A stretch of DNA of 64,000 nt from Liolophura sinensis (Eukaryota > Mollusca > Polyplacophora > Chitonida > Chitonidae). A program made the translations under genes and the position numbers. The notes below the pieces were generated by a model, which was given only the letters and a program-made list of their open reading frames with translations, was not told the DNA's origin and did not search any database. The DNA is taken from NCBI RefSeq assembly GCF_032854445.1, contig NC_088300.1, positions 14,663,191 to 14,727,190 of the forward strand, written 5' to 3'. Positions 21,510 through 33,246 of the stretch are shown piece after piece; the stretch's first letter is position 1; each line of letters starts with the position of its first letter.

Positions 21510-24500
21510 GATATGAGTCACAAATACTGTTATAAATATGGAAGTATTTAAAACAAATTGAATCACGATTAAAACACCAGGTACAAGAAAAAAAACAACC
21601 TCATATTCCCATACACACAAAATCCAATAACATTTTTCGTTCACCTCCCAAAATAGAATATTTTTGTTACACCGAGATTATCACATTGGGGCTACAAGTC
21701 CAACAGAAATCATTCAACCACACCAAGTACCCCGGTATGAAGCCAAGGACGAACCTTCAGTCTTCACAGTGAATGACTGTAGACTTTGTCATATCCGAGA
21801 TCACTGCATTCAAAAAAAGAGTCAAACTCCGTTGAGGTTATGCCCTAAACTGGTTGTACCTTGAACCACAAGCTCTCGTAAAGCAGAGGTTTTTAGCATG
21901 GAACAGACAGGGAAAATTTTGATTGGATAACAAAAACCAAAATTATATATACATACATCTTTTAGTTTTCCTATCACCATGCAAACGCATATACATTGGA
22001 GTCATAATTTTGTATAGGCTCTCAAACAAGAAAATTCAGTAACTGTACAATTTTTACCCATGAACGTTTGTGTTAAATTTCCATGTTTATTTTCCATGTT
22101 TTACTAAAAGATATAATATAATAGATAACAGGGCAATGTCCAGTGCCTTCACTAGCACCCATGACTGGATGAAATGATAGTAGGTATAGAAGTCGGTTAA
22201 GGTCATCTTTGCGTTATCGCAGGATTCACAAAATGATGACAGGATGACGCAAGCGATGACACGGTGGCGCGAAGCCATGACAGAATAATATCTTGTCAAC
22301 GAAGCGATGACACGTTGGCGCGAAGTTATGACTGAATAATATCTTGTCAACGAAGTGATGACAAGGTGGCGCGAAGACAGAATAATATGTCCTCAGACCC
22401 ATATTAATTAGTCATAAGCGACCATGTTAACATTTTAGTGCTGTAACACAGTTCCAAACATTCCTGGGCCATTAAAGGATTAGTGTCCAGATTTAACTCC
22501 CGGTTCTTATTAAAAAAAACTATAACCTGTTTAAGCAGTATGTTGCCGCTTGGATTTCTGAGGAACATAATATTGACTTGTAACACACATGAGAGAAGCG
22601 GTCATCAGTTTTCAAGGATGGATTTTAACTTCAGGTTTAGATGTGTTAAGTAAAGCCTGTCACGGATAATCACACAGTAACCTGAAATGCGGGTGCATGT
22701 TTATAGGCCCTATAACGCGTGGCATGAATACGCACAGAGAGTTGTACACACCAACAAAATATGTCTGCCTGACCGGACATTATAATGAAGTATATATTTA
22801 CTCAGAAGATTGTAGACCTATATTCCAGACATTCGCCGTTTTACTTGAGTCTGTGTGCTTACGAAGGGAACGGGTATTAAAGTATTGCATGAATTGCATG
22901 GGTGTTTGTTTTCTTAACGGCCTCATACGTCCGAAATGGGCTTTGCTGACGTTCACAATTTACATATGGTGTGCAGGACTGTACGTCCTAAGCATGCATG
23001 TAGTCTGGTATTTTATTTCTGGTTATAATTTCTGGTTATCAGGAGTAGTTCTCCAAATATGCCCGATGCTGTTTATTTCCCTATACCAGAAATCCATTAT
23101 AATCTGTCACCTCGTCGCATGCTTGCCACTGCCTGGTGTGAGTGAAGTACCCGGACATGTCGGATGTCCGTGTACCTACCTTTCGAATTTCATGGAAATT
23201 TTGTGAGAACACCGGGATTTTGCTGACTGACTAGAGTTACATCTTTTGATTATTATTTATTTTGACGGTTGGGTCCCTATCTGCCAAATTATAGAAACAC
23301 ATAGAGTACATCATACAGTCAGCTTAACTGACAATTACACTCGTGTCAAACCCGCGAATACCATGCATAGTAATAAAAAATACGACAGGTTCTACCGCAT
23401 TCTGTCACCACCACTCGCAAAAATCCCGTGTAACGTGAGATCTCCGCAAGCACACGAATATCAGTTATTGACAGCACGCGTGTAAGAGATGTAGCTCACT
23501 TTTACATGTGTATAAACTACGTAGGGCCTACATATATACTGCTCTCTGCCTGCATAGCGTGGCACGTAACACTCAGAACTCGCTGTAAGTATGGTCTGTA
23601 CATGTGTGCCGACAACTTGGTGTTGCGCAGAATTGCTTAATCCTGCAGTTTTGTATGACGAGATTTCCCATTACGTAACGATATGAACTTTGGTGAAGGG
23701 GGAGAGAATTTGATCCAATAATGCCCGTCCACATGTTACATGTATGCATTTGTACGGGTCAGCAAAGGTTACATAGTATCCGTTGTGCTTGGACTCCTGT
23801 TACCTTCGACGCGTCAGACACGCCTCAGTGATATCAGCAACGCGATTTTATCGTAGACATTCACCTTACACTTTCATGAGTGTTGTGTTCTTGCCAAGCA
23901 TTAAGATGTATTTGTTTTGGACCTATTTGAGAATACATACTAAAATTTGACTCTTCAGGCAGTTCTTCAAATCGGGCCTCGAGACGGCCAACCCCACTGG
24001 CGTTTCTTTTATCACTCAGTCCAGGCTACGCCGTACTAGAAATTTCAGGTCTGAACAATTGATTAACACACCTTTTTATACTGCTATAGCCTATTTTACA
24101 TCAGACATAACATTTGACTCACCTCTTGTTCCATGCAGGCTGTAGCTATATGCAATCTTCACCTATAGTACTGGCATATATACACTTCTCCCGAATATTT
24201 CAACCTACTGCCCTATACCGATGATACTCGTCTGTGGACTTCCCTCGCTTAAATTGGGCCTTTGTTCATCTAACTACGGCAGCGGCAGTCCAATACGAGC
24301 AGATGTTTGTCTCGCTACTACAGCAAGTCAGGGGGCAAACAATGTGGACACACTTCGGCCACTGTCCACTACAGCTGTCTAGAATAAGCCTCATATAACC
24401 TGAATGGCCTATTCAGCCATTGGCGGAACCTCGATGTTCACACATTACGGCTGGATCACTGCGGTATGTTATTCAAATAGATGCGCTGTTTGCAACATAC

Positions 24501-25020
24501 AGGAATTAGGCTGTATTCTCCTGAGCTTATACAAGGCAAAGCCAGGTGTTATTGCATGTATTAATCATTTTGGATTTTATCTCAATCAAACGTGCGGTGG
24601 TAATTTTAACCATATATTTATTTATTTATTTAATGACCGTGGGTTTACGCCATGGTGAACAGTATTTCACTTGATTTATGGGAAATGCGGTTACAATTAC
24701 ATCTGATCTGATAGGTCAATAAACAGTTCGAATTTACACAAATTCTAAAAACAAATGTGGACTACAAACCTGTTTGTTTGCCCTCGCTCACTTTCGTTAT
24801 TGAGCCGCTTTTGGCAAGGAGAGCATGAGTGGAATCCATCTAACGCGTGACTCTGCTTTTGTACTGGATATATTGCAACGGTTATTTTACTCCATTAGAA
24901 ATCTCAAATGCCCCATCATGCGCCGTACCCAGCCGATGGCAGTCAGCTTTATAAAAACTTATAAGTGAAAAACACCGTCCTTGTGGCTAGTGAAAGATAT
25001 ATATAAGCGTCATGTCCGAC
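21510..25020. other. Gene-poor stretch upstream of the SLC46-like gene
   Basis: No exon recognised. An open frame of 169 codons at 22697-23206 (+) is the longest here; it is rich in Cys, Tyr and hydrophobic residues but matches no family I know and has no visible promoter, so I leave it unassigned. A degenerate tandem repeat (about 22220-22385, 'gaagcgatgacacgttggcg') and a SINE scrap (24617-24685, minus) are present. A piece of the 0.36-kb repeat recurs at 22577-22617. Confidence 0.5.
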
Positions 25021-25024
25021 ATTC

Positions 25025-25400
25025 ATATACCATTCGTAGTCCGTAAAAGGCGTTCCAAGTCGATAATCGCAAGATCCATTTCCAAAACAACGTTTAACAC
25101 TAACTCCCAAAGACAAAGGTATGTAAAAAATTATACAAATAAGAAATAAAGCAGGTAATACACAAAATAGAAGCGGTCATCAGTTTTCAATGATGCCGGG
25201 CAGACAGTGGATATTCCAGGCATGAATTCCATATCAAAGTTCAAATTCGTGGCCCGTGAATGAGTTCCAGGTCAAATAACAATTAAACAAGTATCTCAGT
25301 CGCCCTTTGATTGCAACTGTTCATAAAGGCATCATGCTGATGTAATGAGCATGGCTACCTTTACGGCCCCTAGCCGCAGGTTAAACTGTATTAGAAGTAG
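25025..25400 (+). repeat. 0.36-kb direct repeat, copy A
   Basis: Starts 'ataccattcgtagtccgtaa' and runs through 'gatgccgggcagacagtgga' and 'cattaaaggcatcatgctgatg'-like sequence to 'acggcccctagccgcaggtt'. It pairs with the copy at 26261-26620. No open frame. Confidence 0.85.
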
Positions 25401-25419
25401 AAGGTCCCCAATGACGACT

Positions 25420-25520
25420 TATTTATTTATTTATTTGATTGTTGTTTAACGCCACACTCAAGAATTGCCCCAGAGGTTTATACGACGGCATATTTGAAGG
25501 AAACCAGAGTGCCGAGTCTA
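25420..25520 (-). mobile_element. SINE 3' fragment
   Basis: 'tttatttatttgattgttgt', 'ttaacgccacactcaagaat' and 'ataCGACGGCatatttgaag' match the minus-strand 3' end of the dominant SINE family, decayed. Confidence 0.65.
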
Positions 25521-25811
25521 AAACCATCGACCTTTGGCATGTTACAGACAAAATTACCTACATGCTACGTACAGCGATAAACGAAACTGATGGAAGACGA
25601 AAACCATAGTTCTTACAGCGCATGCGTCGCTCTCTACCTTTCAGTTTACATCACTGCCACCACTAGTAAATTCTGTACAGAAAAATGAACAACGCCGAGA
25701 TCACTAGAGTCACGGTGATAAGGCAGGAAGTGATGTCAGAAAACACAAACAATCTGTCTCAACCTTTGTCTCTAACAATACTTTATACACATGCATCCTC
25801 TTTATCTAGAG

Positions 25812-25953
25812 GTCTGGCAGTAACCTGCGGATGGTCGTGGGTTTCCCCTGGGCTCTGCCCGGTTTCATTCCATCATAATGCTGGCGACCGTCGTATAAGT
25901 CAAATATTCTTGAGTACGGCGTAAAACACCAATCAAGTAAATAAATCAATAAA
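25812..25953 (+). mobile_element. 5'-truncated SINE with target-site duplication
   Basis: Body from 'gtctggcagtaacctgcgga' to 'aataaatcaataaa'. The 13-bp TCTTTATCTAGAG stands directly before (25799-25811) and after (25954-25966) it, a clean target-site duplication from target-primed insertion. The insertion lies in the segment between the two 0.36-kb repeats. Confidence 0.93.
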
Positions 25954-26260
25954 TCTTTATCTAGAGTGTGCAGTGTATGATTCTAACCAAAACTTAAAAC
26001 AATTTTATTGTTGAATGCTGATTAAAAAGTTACGCAGGAGAACACACGTGATAAGTCTTAGCTCAAACAAGCCTACGTGCGTCTCACAGGTTCGAAAGGT
26101 CAAGGCTGAATAATGGTAAAACGAAAAGGTAGAGAGCGACGCATGTGCTGAAAGGAGTATGCCCCAGAGCCCCATAAACAGTGAAAACGGCTGAATCCAC
26201 AAACTTCCTTTCCGAGGACAGGTCTCAAATTAATTCATACTCCGTCTGTTCTTGTTTTTA

Positions 26261-26620
26261 ATATACCATTCGTAGTGTGTAAAGGGCGTTCCAAGTCGAT
26301 AATCGCAAGATCCATTTCCAAAACAACGTTTAACACTAGGTACGAAAGACAAAGGTATGTAAGATATTATACAAATAGGAAATAAAGCCGGTAACACACA
26401 AGAGAGAAACGATCATCAGTTTTCAATGATGCCGGGCAGACAGTGGATATTCCAGGCATGAATTCCATATCAAAGTTCAATTTCGTAGTACATGAATGAG
26501 TTCCAGGTCAAATAACAATTAAAGAAGTATCTCAGTCGCGCTTCATAAAGGCATCATGCAGATGTAATGAGCATGGCTGCCTTTACGGCCCCAAGCCCCA
26601 GGTTAAGAGCTATTAGATAC
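26261..26620 (+). repeat. 0.36-kb direct repeat, copy B
   Basis: Same order and orientation as copy A, with scattered substitutions and a deletion of about 15 bp before 'cataaaggcatcatgcagat'. Roughly 0.86 kb separates the copies. Confidence 0.85.
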
Positions 26621-26729
26621 AGTTCGAAAATGACGAGCGTTACACACCTTAACCGGACAGATTGTGATTCAAAAGTAACGGACGATTACGTCTTTCCCGT
26701 TAATATGTAACCATCTCATACTGCAAGAG

Positions 26730-26890
26730 ACGCCATCTATGATGTTATACATGACATGCTGGTCTGTATAAAAGCTGTCTACAAGATAGACGGTTACACT
26801 CGGCAACCAGCGCCATCTATGTTGTTAAATACCATGTACGCGATAGATATGTACATAAGGATAACAGCGCCGTCTATGTGGTTGATCACA
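26730..26890. repeat. Short degenerate tandem repeat
   Basis: Three copies of a block with 'agcgccatctatg' at spacings near 70-80 bp, each followed by a variable AT-rich part. Confidence 0.5.
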
Positions 26891-27224
26891 ATGCGGATCG
26901 CCAGAGATTCTGAACGCTTTGTCCATACTTACCAACGAGAGTGTTACACTCGTTGTATAATTTGAGAAACTTAGAATGAAGGCGTTTGATGAAGTATCCT
27001 TGAAAAACTAGTTTTTGAACAACTTGTGGCACAGATTAAAGTCATCACAATTTTCGCAAGATCTGACAAATGCTACAAGGCCAGATATGTATACGCCGTA
27101 TGCAGGGCCCTTTGGTATATTGCTGTCCAAATAAGGATAATGTACAATATCAAAATTGAAGTTATCCCTTTTGTTGTAAAGGCGGCGTGAAAGGAGACTT
27201 AGTTCGTCTTTGCACAGATATAGG

Positions 27225-28804
27225 TCAAAATAATAGTGTACCGTCAGGACTATCTGTTGTCTCCTTTAAATCCAATGAAGGCGAATAGATTTCCTTCACC
27301 TCTTCAGCATTATGGGGGTTATTTAAAGCCAGTAGATCATCAGTATACCGATTGGTAAATGAAAAGGATCGAACTTTAGAGATATTACTTTTAAGTAATT
27401 TCTGCATATTGTCGTATTCATATGAAAACAGGTATAGGTCTGCCTAAAAGAGGCGCACAACTGATACCCACTGGAATGCCTATGCACTGTAGGTAAATGG
27501 TATCCCCGAATTTCACAAATATGTTATTAATGAGAAATTCAAGTAATTCAATGAAAAATGTAACATCCCATGAGTGGTAACCTCTATAACTACTAGAACT
27601 AAAGAAAGCCTTATTGGTTCTGACGTTAATGTAACGGTGACCTGTTTTAGTAATTAAGAGTAGAGGGTAGAGAAATCTCATGTGGATACGTCTTTGCACG
27701 GTATAGGCATATGAGCATCAAATTCTTCTGTAAGACGTTTGGAGTTGTTAAGAATACACATGCCTTTGACAGGTATGGCACAACAATACATATTCCAAAA
27801 TGACTTTACTTCTTGTAACGCTCTCGTAAGTAGGGTTGACGAGTTTGGTGGTACAGCTTCTTGAACCCGCAATAAATCGAGCCTTATATGGGGATTTATG
27901 CATTTTAGGAATCCAGTAAAGTTGTAGAATTTCTGTATAACGGGTAGGTATATTTAGGCGCCTTTCTTTTCAAGAAAGGTTTTGTGTGTATTAAGAAGTT
28001 CCTTCAGAGTAGATGTAGTAGCGGAATACGTGGATGTTGTTGTAGATGTACATAGCTGTTGAACAAGAATTTGATTATAATAATTCCTTCAAATAAATAT
28101 GACATTATTAGGAGCCTTGTCTGCTACAGTGATGACAAATTTACTATGAAGGTCAGCGAGTGTTTCTTACACAGTGGGATCCTTCCGAACCTGTTTAACT
28201 TTAGGGAGAGCATCAATGTCTAGACGGTGTATAGCTAAACTAACCTTCTTTTTGACTCAAGCCAATCGTTAAGTACCGAAGAATCCACTTTCTCCCGTTT
28301 TGACCACTTTTTAACATATTCCTCAAGCGCCGAGATGATATTTTTTATGTTAGATCTAAGGTTGACATTTCTCTTGTCTGTATACTTAGAGCCTCTCACA
28401 AAGGGATTCCTTAGATCATGATTCTTAATAATATTAAGGTCACCAGTCAGGACATGTTTACATTTGTCATAGGTAAAAACTGAGGATTCGCAATCACAGT
28501 TATAGCCGCCAGAGGTATACATCGCCAAATCATACTCCTTGATGGCCTGGGAATAATTGAAAATTTTGGAAGGGGTAGGCTTTGTATACTCATAGGATTT
28601 GGAAGGGGGCTCGTGGATATTAAAATAATTAGGCACAGCACTGCGGACCTCAGGTTCATTAAAGATGCGTCGTAGGTTAATTAACTCTAGGCATCTGTCT
28701 AAATACTTTATCTTCAGAAAGAATCGATCGTGTTGAGCTTCAATTGTAGATACAGGGCGATACAATCGAAAATACGATATGACTTGACACAGATGTACAA
28801 GCAA
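27225..28804 (-). pseudogene. Broken reverse-transcriptase element (Penelope-like or related)
   Basis: On the minus strand an N-terminal part (28804-28235) ends in a CDC...KHVLTGDLNII segment. The frame is then broken by stops at 28167-28169 and 28089-28091, between which KFVITVADKAPNN (finger region of a reverse transcriptase) is readable. Further down lie GIPVGISCAPLL (27418-27699 frame; compare GIPMGTNCAPLL) and FTNRYTDDLLALNNP (27407-27225), which holds the YxDD catalytic box. The pieces lie in several frames. This RT type is common in invertebrate genomes; I place it near Penelope-like elements but cannot exclude another clade. It is dead and truncated; no terminal repeats were found. 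Confidence 0.75.
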
Positions 28805-29245
28805 ACATTAGAGTTGTGTCTGTTATTGGATATGTCTTGAATTACCTGTTTTAGCAAACTCAATGGCAGTGCATACAATACTGTGCGTAGAGCATGCATG
28901 CTATTGGTGTCATACGACAATCCTACTAAATAGCTACCTGTAACGTGTTTGTGAATCATGGATCATGAAAATCAATTAATTCATTTCCATCATGTCAGAG
29001 ATATTCCTTCCACAGGTGGTATTGTTTCTTTTTTTCTTTTTCAGTTTGTTGTAGTCAGGAGTTCATCGTTTAATTTATTTTTCATTGCGTATATACATAC
29101 GATTCGCTGTTGTTAAATATATGGAAACAGAATCTTTATCATTTAATTAGATTTCCAGTGCAGCCTATATACATGGACATTGAAAGGATAATATTTAAAT
29201 GCTGCCTTTAAAAAGCCATAATCATTCCTTGGTTCAAATATAATC

Positions 29246-29482
29246 GTTGTGGGGCCTCCATGGCCGAGGTGGCTAAGGTGCAAGCGAGGCGCGATGATCC
29301 AGGAGCCTTTCATCAATGCGGTCGCTGTGGGTTCACGTTCAACTCTCCGACCGTACGAGCAAGTAACCTGCTGGTGGTCGTGGGTTTCCCCCATTTTCTC
29401 CCACCTTAATGCAGACCACCGTCGTATAAGTGAAATGTTCTTTGGCACGGCGTAAAACACCAATCAAATAAATAAAGTAAAT
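29246..29482 (+). mobile_element. SINE, dominant family, full length
   Basis: Head 'ggggcctccatggccgaggt' (A-box region), 'gtcgctgtgggttcacgttc' (B-box region), body 'ggtcgtgggtttccccc', 3' end 'ggcgtaaaacaccaatcaaa' and an (aaat)n tail. It is one of the best copies for defining the family. The flanking minus frames are shadows. Confidence 0.9.
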
Positions 29483-30904
29483 ATATTGAACTTTGCTCGG
29501 CCCCGCGTGTAGTGAATTGCCCATGTTAAAACTAGGACACCACGGTTTGACAGACAGACCGACTGAGAGTCCAAGCTACCGATATACAAGCAGACAAACA
29601 GAACGACATATATAGTGTTACTTGTCAAATCTAAGACTTCAGTCAAAGCACCATTTTGCCATGCTCCTTGACATTTCCAATATGCATGGCGTTTAAACGT
29701 TACTTGGGCTAAACTGTTGGTTGCATAGTTCCAAACAATCATAAATGTTTCAGACTTCGATCGTACATGATACCGGTATTGACTTTTTCTGGTAGGTCTA
29801 CAGATGTACATCTACGGGCATACGTTCCTGTTTCAAGGATGTCCTTTGTTCCATAAATTGCTTTTCAATTAATACATGCTCGTTGTATGTCTAGAGCAAA
29901 TAGTAGAATTCGGCAGAAGAAAATTGTACACCGGTGCGTCAAGTCACCTATAAATACATGTATACATCTGTTCAAACGTGAGGAAAAGTTAGTCAGTGAC
30001 AGGCCAAAATTTGGCGGTTTACCCCGAGCACCCTGGTTCCTCCACTCGTAAAACTATACCTTCCATTATAGAGGTGAAAGATTTGTGATTCTTGGCGTTG
30101 ACAACAGTAATATAAATGTAACCACTACACGTTGCGCACGGCCGATGAGGTCCCTTGTTCTAATTCATGGAACTGTTTCCAGTCGTTATGATTTGTCCTG
30201 CAGGTGATGTGTCATTATGTGGTCGAATACGTCCACTCATAAACCCGCTCGCCTTCAGTGTAAGTACAAAATTCCAGATGCTGTAGGCCTACTGGGTGAA
30301 ACGAATCAGTCGCACAAACTATAGCAAGTCAATTATAGTACAGACGGAAAAAATTTCTCATGACTAGTACCTGGTTACATATGAATTCAGCGAAGCGTGT
30401 TAAATTCCTAAACGTGCTTACCTCTGTCTAGGGTATTTATGATATTATTAACAGTTCATATAACATGACAAACATATGACAGCGATTACAATACATACCT
30501 CCAAATACGGCAAATTGTGTTCACTAAAAGATTTTACCTGGGACAAACAACTCTAGATAAATTGCTCTTGGTCGGTCGGATTGTCAGTCGGTAGAATTCA
30601 TGTAGCATCCGATCGTTTCACATGAGTATTTCGTTTAACCAGGGAAATGAGTGCTGATTTGCTGGATGCCACTGCTACTGTGCATTTGCGTTTTATTTTC
30701 ATGTCATAGTTATAAAATACCTTATGAATTATTTCGTAAGATGCAGGTTTATCACATTACATTAATAACCAGGTACACGTCAGCTCAAGGCAAGGGAAAT
30801 GTTTCAGGGTGTTACGACCCAAACTGTGTGTATTATAAAGAGATGGCTTGTTCGAAATACACGACAGTTTAGCCGCACAAAAAATTAACCAAAACCAACT
30901 GATT

Positions 30905-31022
30905 TTATTTTTCAACAATTAATTAGGTTTAACAAGAACAGATAACAAGACTTATACAAATACTAAAGTACTTAAGTTTAACAAGAAAGGATAGCAATAT
31001 TTATACAAATACTAAAGTACTT
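30905..31022. repeat. Tandem duplication of about 58 bp
   Basis: 'aggtttaacaagaacagata' ... 'ttatacaaatactaaagtac' occurs twice in a row with few differences ('aagtttaacaagaaaggata' ... 'ttatacaaatactaaagtac'). Confidence 0.8.
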
Positions 31023-31024
31023 AC

Positions 31025-31118
31025 ATGTACAACGGTGTCAAGTCCAAATGTACAACGGTGTCAGGTCCAAATGTACACCGGTGTCCAGTCCAAATGTACA
31101 ACGGTGTCAAGTCCAAAC
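31025..31118. repeat. Tandem repeat, 23-bp unit, 4 copies
   Basis: Unit 'tgtacaacggtgtcaagtcc' plus 'aaa', with small variants in copies two and three. Confidence 0.92.
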
Positions 31119-32678
31119 GGACGCATATATTCCACAATGCTGAAAACCACAAAGGCACAAATGCACAGAGGCAATATTCACAAGAGGGAAATTCCACAGG
31201 ATAACTGAGTGTATGAGGAAATATACACAAAATTCCACAGACAGGGTCCGTGTACTAACAGGCACTGTGTACACAAGAGCACAAGTTAAATATACAAGTT
31301 CAGACTGAACAAGTGCCCGGTGGAGATATGATATAACAAAGCCAGAGGTTATAAGGACACCAAAATTCAGCACAAAAGGCCTACTGAAGTAACACACAGC
31401 GAAAGCATCCAAAACTCTCAGTAACTCTCCTTTCTTTTTCCCCTTTTGACCAGCTTTCATAGGTCTTATATAGACTGGTGGAATTTTCTAGAATAAGAAA
31501 ATTCTTGAACACTTGTGGTAAACAAACAGGCCCCGAACTGAGCGTATTCTGGAACATTTTAAGGCAGACAGCAGGCCCTGAACTCAGCCTTTGTAAACAG
31601 TGGCAAGCTAAATGCAGAAGCTAACGGCAGTTGTTCACATAACAAGGGTCAATCATCCCAGTGTGACGAACAGCTATACTATGTTCGTGAAATGAGACTT
31701 ACATTTGGTGGGGGGGGGGGAGTCATTGTGTATTTATGTACTGAGATTTCGTCCAAGGAAATGCATTAAAACATTAACAACTACACGTGAAATGATTAGG
31801 TATTTTTCCTTGATTGACGTGTGTCCAGGCTGATCAATTGGCCATTTGTTTGATTTGATTGATTTACAATATCCGTTTTCATTTGTGCTCATCAAATCAT
31901 ATGTTCTGTATTTATCAAGAATAGAACAGACTATTGCCTTTTAATAAACATGATTCCTAACTAAAACATGTACAGTATTCAGATGATTCAAAAGTTTGAA
32001 TGCATCACGTGACCCGCTTTATACAGTTTTTCCTTGGCTGACACCTTACAGGTTTTGTTCTGGTAGGTCAAAACAATGTTATACCTGCATGTCGCTTGCG
32101 AGACTAAAATGCTGTGTTGTAAGAGTAAGTCAGAGCGTGAGATAGTGTAACGCATTGTTCCGCATGTCATTACATTTCCTGTCCAAAGTGCAAAAAAACT
32201 GTTATGCAATCAAGGAAATGATCGATGGTGCTCCTACAGGCCACTGGCGAGGAAACAATGTGGAAGAACTCGTTCTTTTCTGTTGATGTTATACATCGGA
32301 TCCCTGAAAAGTAACTACACTATACCGATATATATCTTGACCTGTACATGGATTCGTGACATGACGTAATTTTCCACGCCTACATCATTTCACCCCAGGT
32401 GTTTTTACACCGTGGCCCACATAAGTGCTTGGCTATTAAATGCTTATTGCGGTAAAAACGAGTTTGCCCATGTATGAATCTCAGGGCACCGCGCTCTTTT
32501 TCAAAGCGCTACCCAAGTCCGATACGGTCCATTGGAGAATCTCTTCAAGCTTCACAGGAATCAGCGAAAATAACAATGGCCGTTAATTATTCCACCTGGG
32601 ACGGGAATGTGCTCAGAACCGGTTAGCTGGACAACAACAATGAGTGGATTTGGAATTATGGGTAGACCATTGAGTACA

Positions 32679-32757
32679 TATAACGCCATTGTTTAGTACA
32701 GCGTTCAGTAAACTTACTCTGGGATACGAGAGGTTAAGGAGGCAGTGATTTCGACAG
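32679..32757 (+). promoter_or_regulatory. Putative core promoter and 5' UTR exon of the PLAC-module gene
   Basis: TATAA at 32679-32683 lies about 25-30 bp before the purine-start segment 'agtacagcgttcagtaaac'. A non-coding exon would then run to 32757, where CGACAG|GTAAATC makes a good donor. Inferred from spacing and the downstream gene only. Confidence 0.45.
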
Positions 32758-33246
32758 GTAAATCAACAAAACAGGTAAGAGTTGTTCTCAGGCAAAAAAA
32801 CACCCCAGTAAGATAGGCTTAATATTGTGTATTCCCTGTGTAGTTAAGTAATTTGCGGCCTTAGATTATTTCGTTTAGAATACTTACTAGAACTTTCATT
32901 AGTTGATCTGTGCGTGAAGAAATCTGAACTTGCTATATTTTCTACATCCGTCCTATTTTGCTATACTTTTTACTAAAGCTCTGCAGTTCAACATTAATGT
33001 TGATTTGATCACACACAAGCGGTAATTTCATTAACAATAATATGTGTGCATGTACACACTGTTTCCCAAACCAAATTGGATTCTGCAATCTAAACTTTAA
33101 TGTTTGATTTATTCGATACATGCTTTATTAAATGAACGAAAACAGCTATAAGACACTGACTTTCTGAACAAATAGGTCTGTTGTTAGATTATACTCAATT
33201 TATATTATAAATATTTATTTCAATGTTTTCTTTTTTTGTTTTGCAG

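Larger units (their letters stand above)
29483..32670. other. Gene-poor stretch before the PLAC-module gene
   Basis: No exon recognised. It contains the repeats near 30.9-31.1 kb and a G-run (31710-31720). The minus frame at 31107-31460 partly overlaps the 23-bp tandem repeat and has no family motif. The ORF at 30651-30872 begins with a hydrophobic stretch that could mimic a signal peptide but nothing else supports it. Confidence 0.5.

Noticed and set aside
22697-23206. 169-codon open frame as a gene
   Set aside because: No family match, no splice or promoter context, and a composition like its surroundings. Kept only as an unassigned frame in the gap entry.
25025-26620. LTR retrotransposon with paired LTRs
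   Set aside because: Repeat ends lack TG...CA, no primer-binding site or polypurine tract was seen, and there is no gag or pol.
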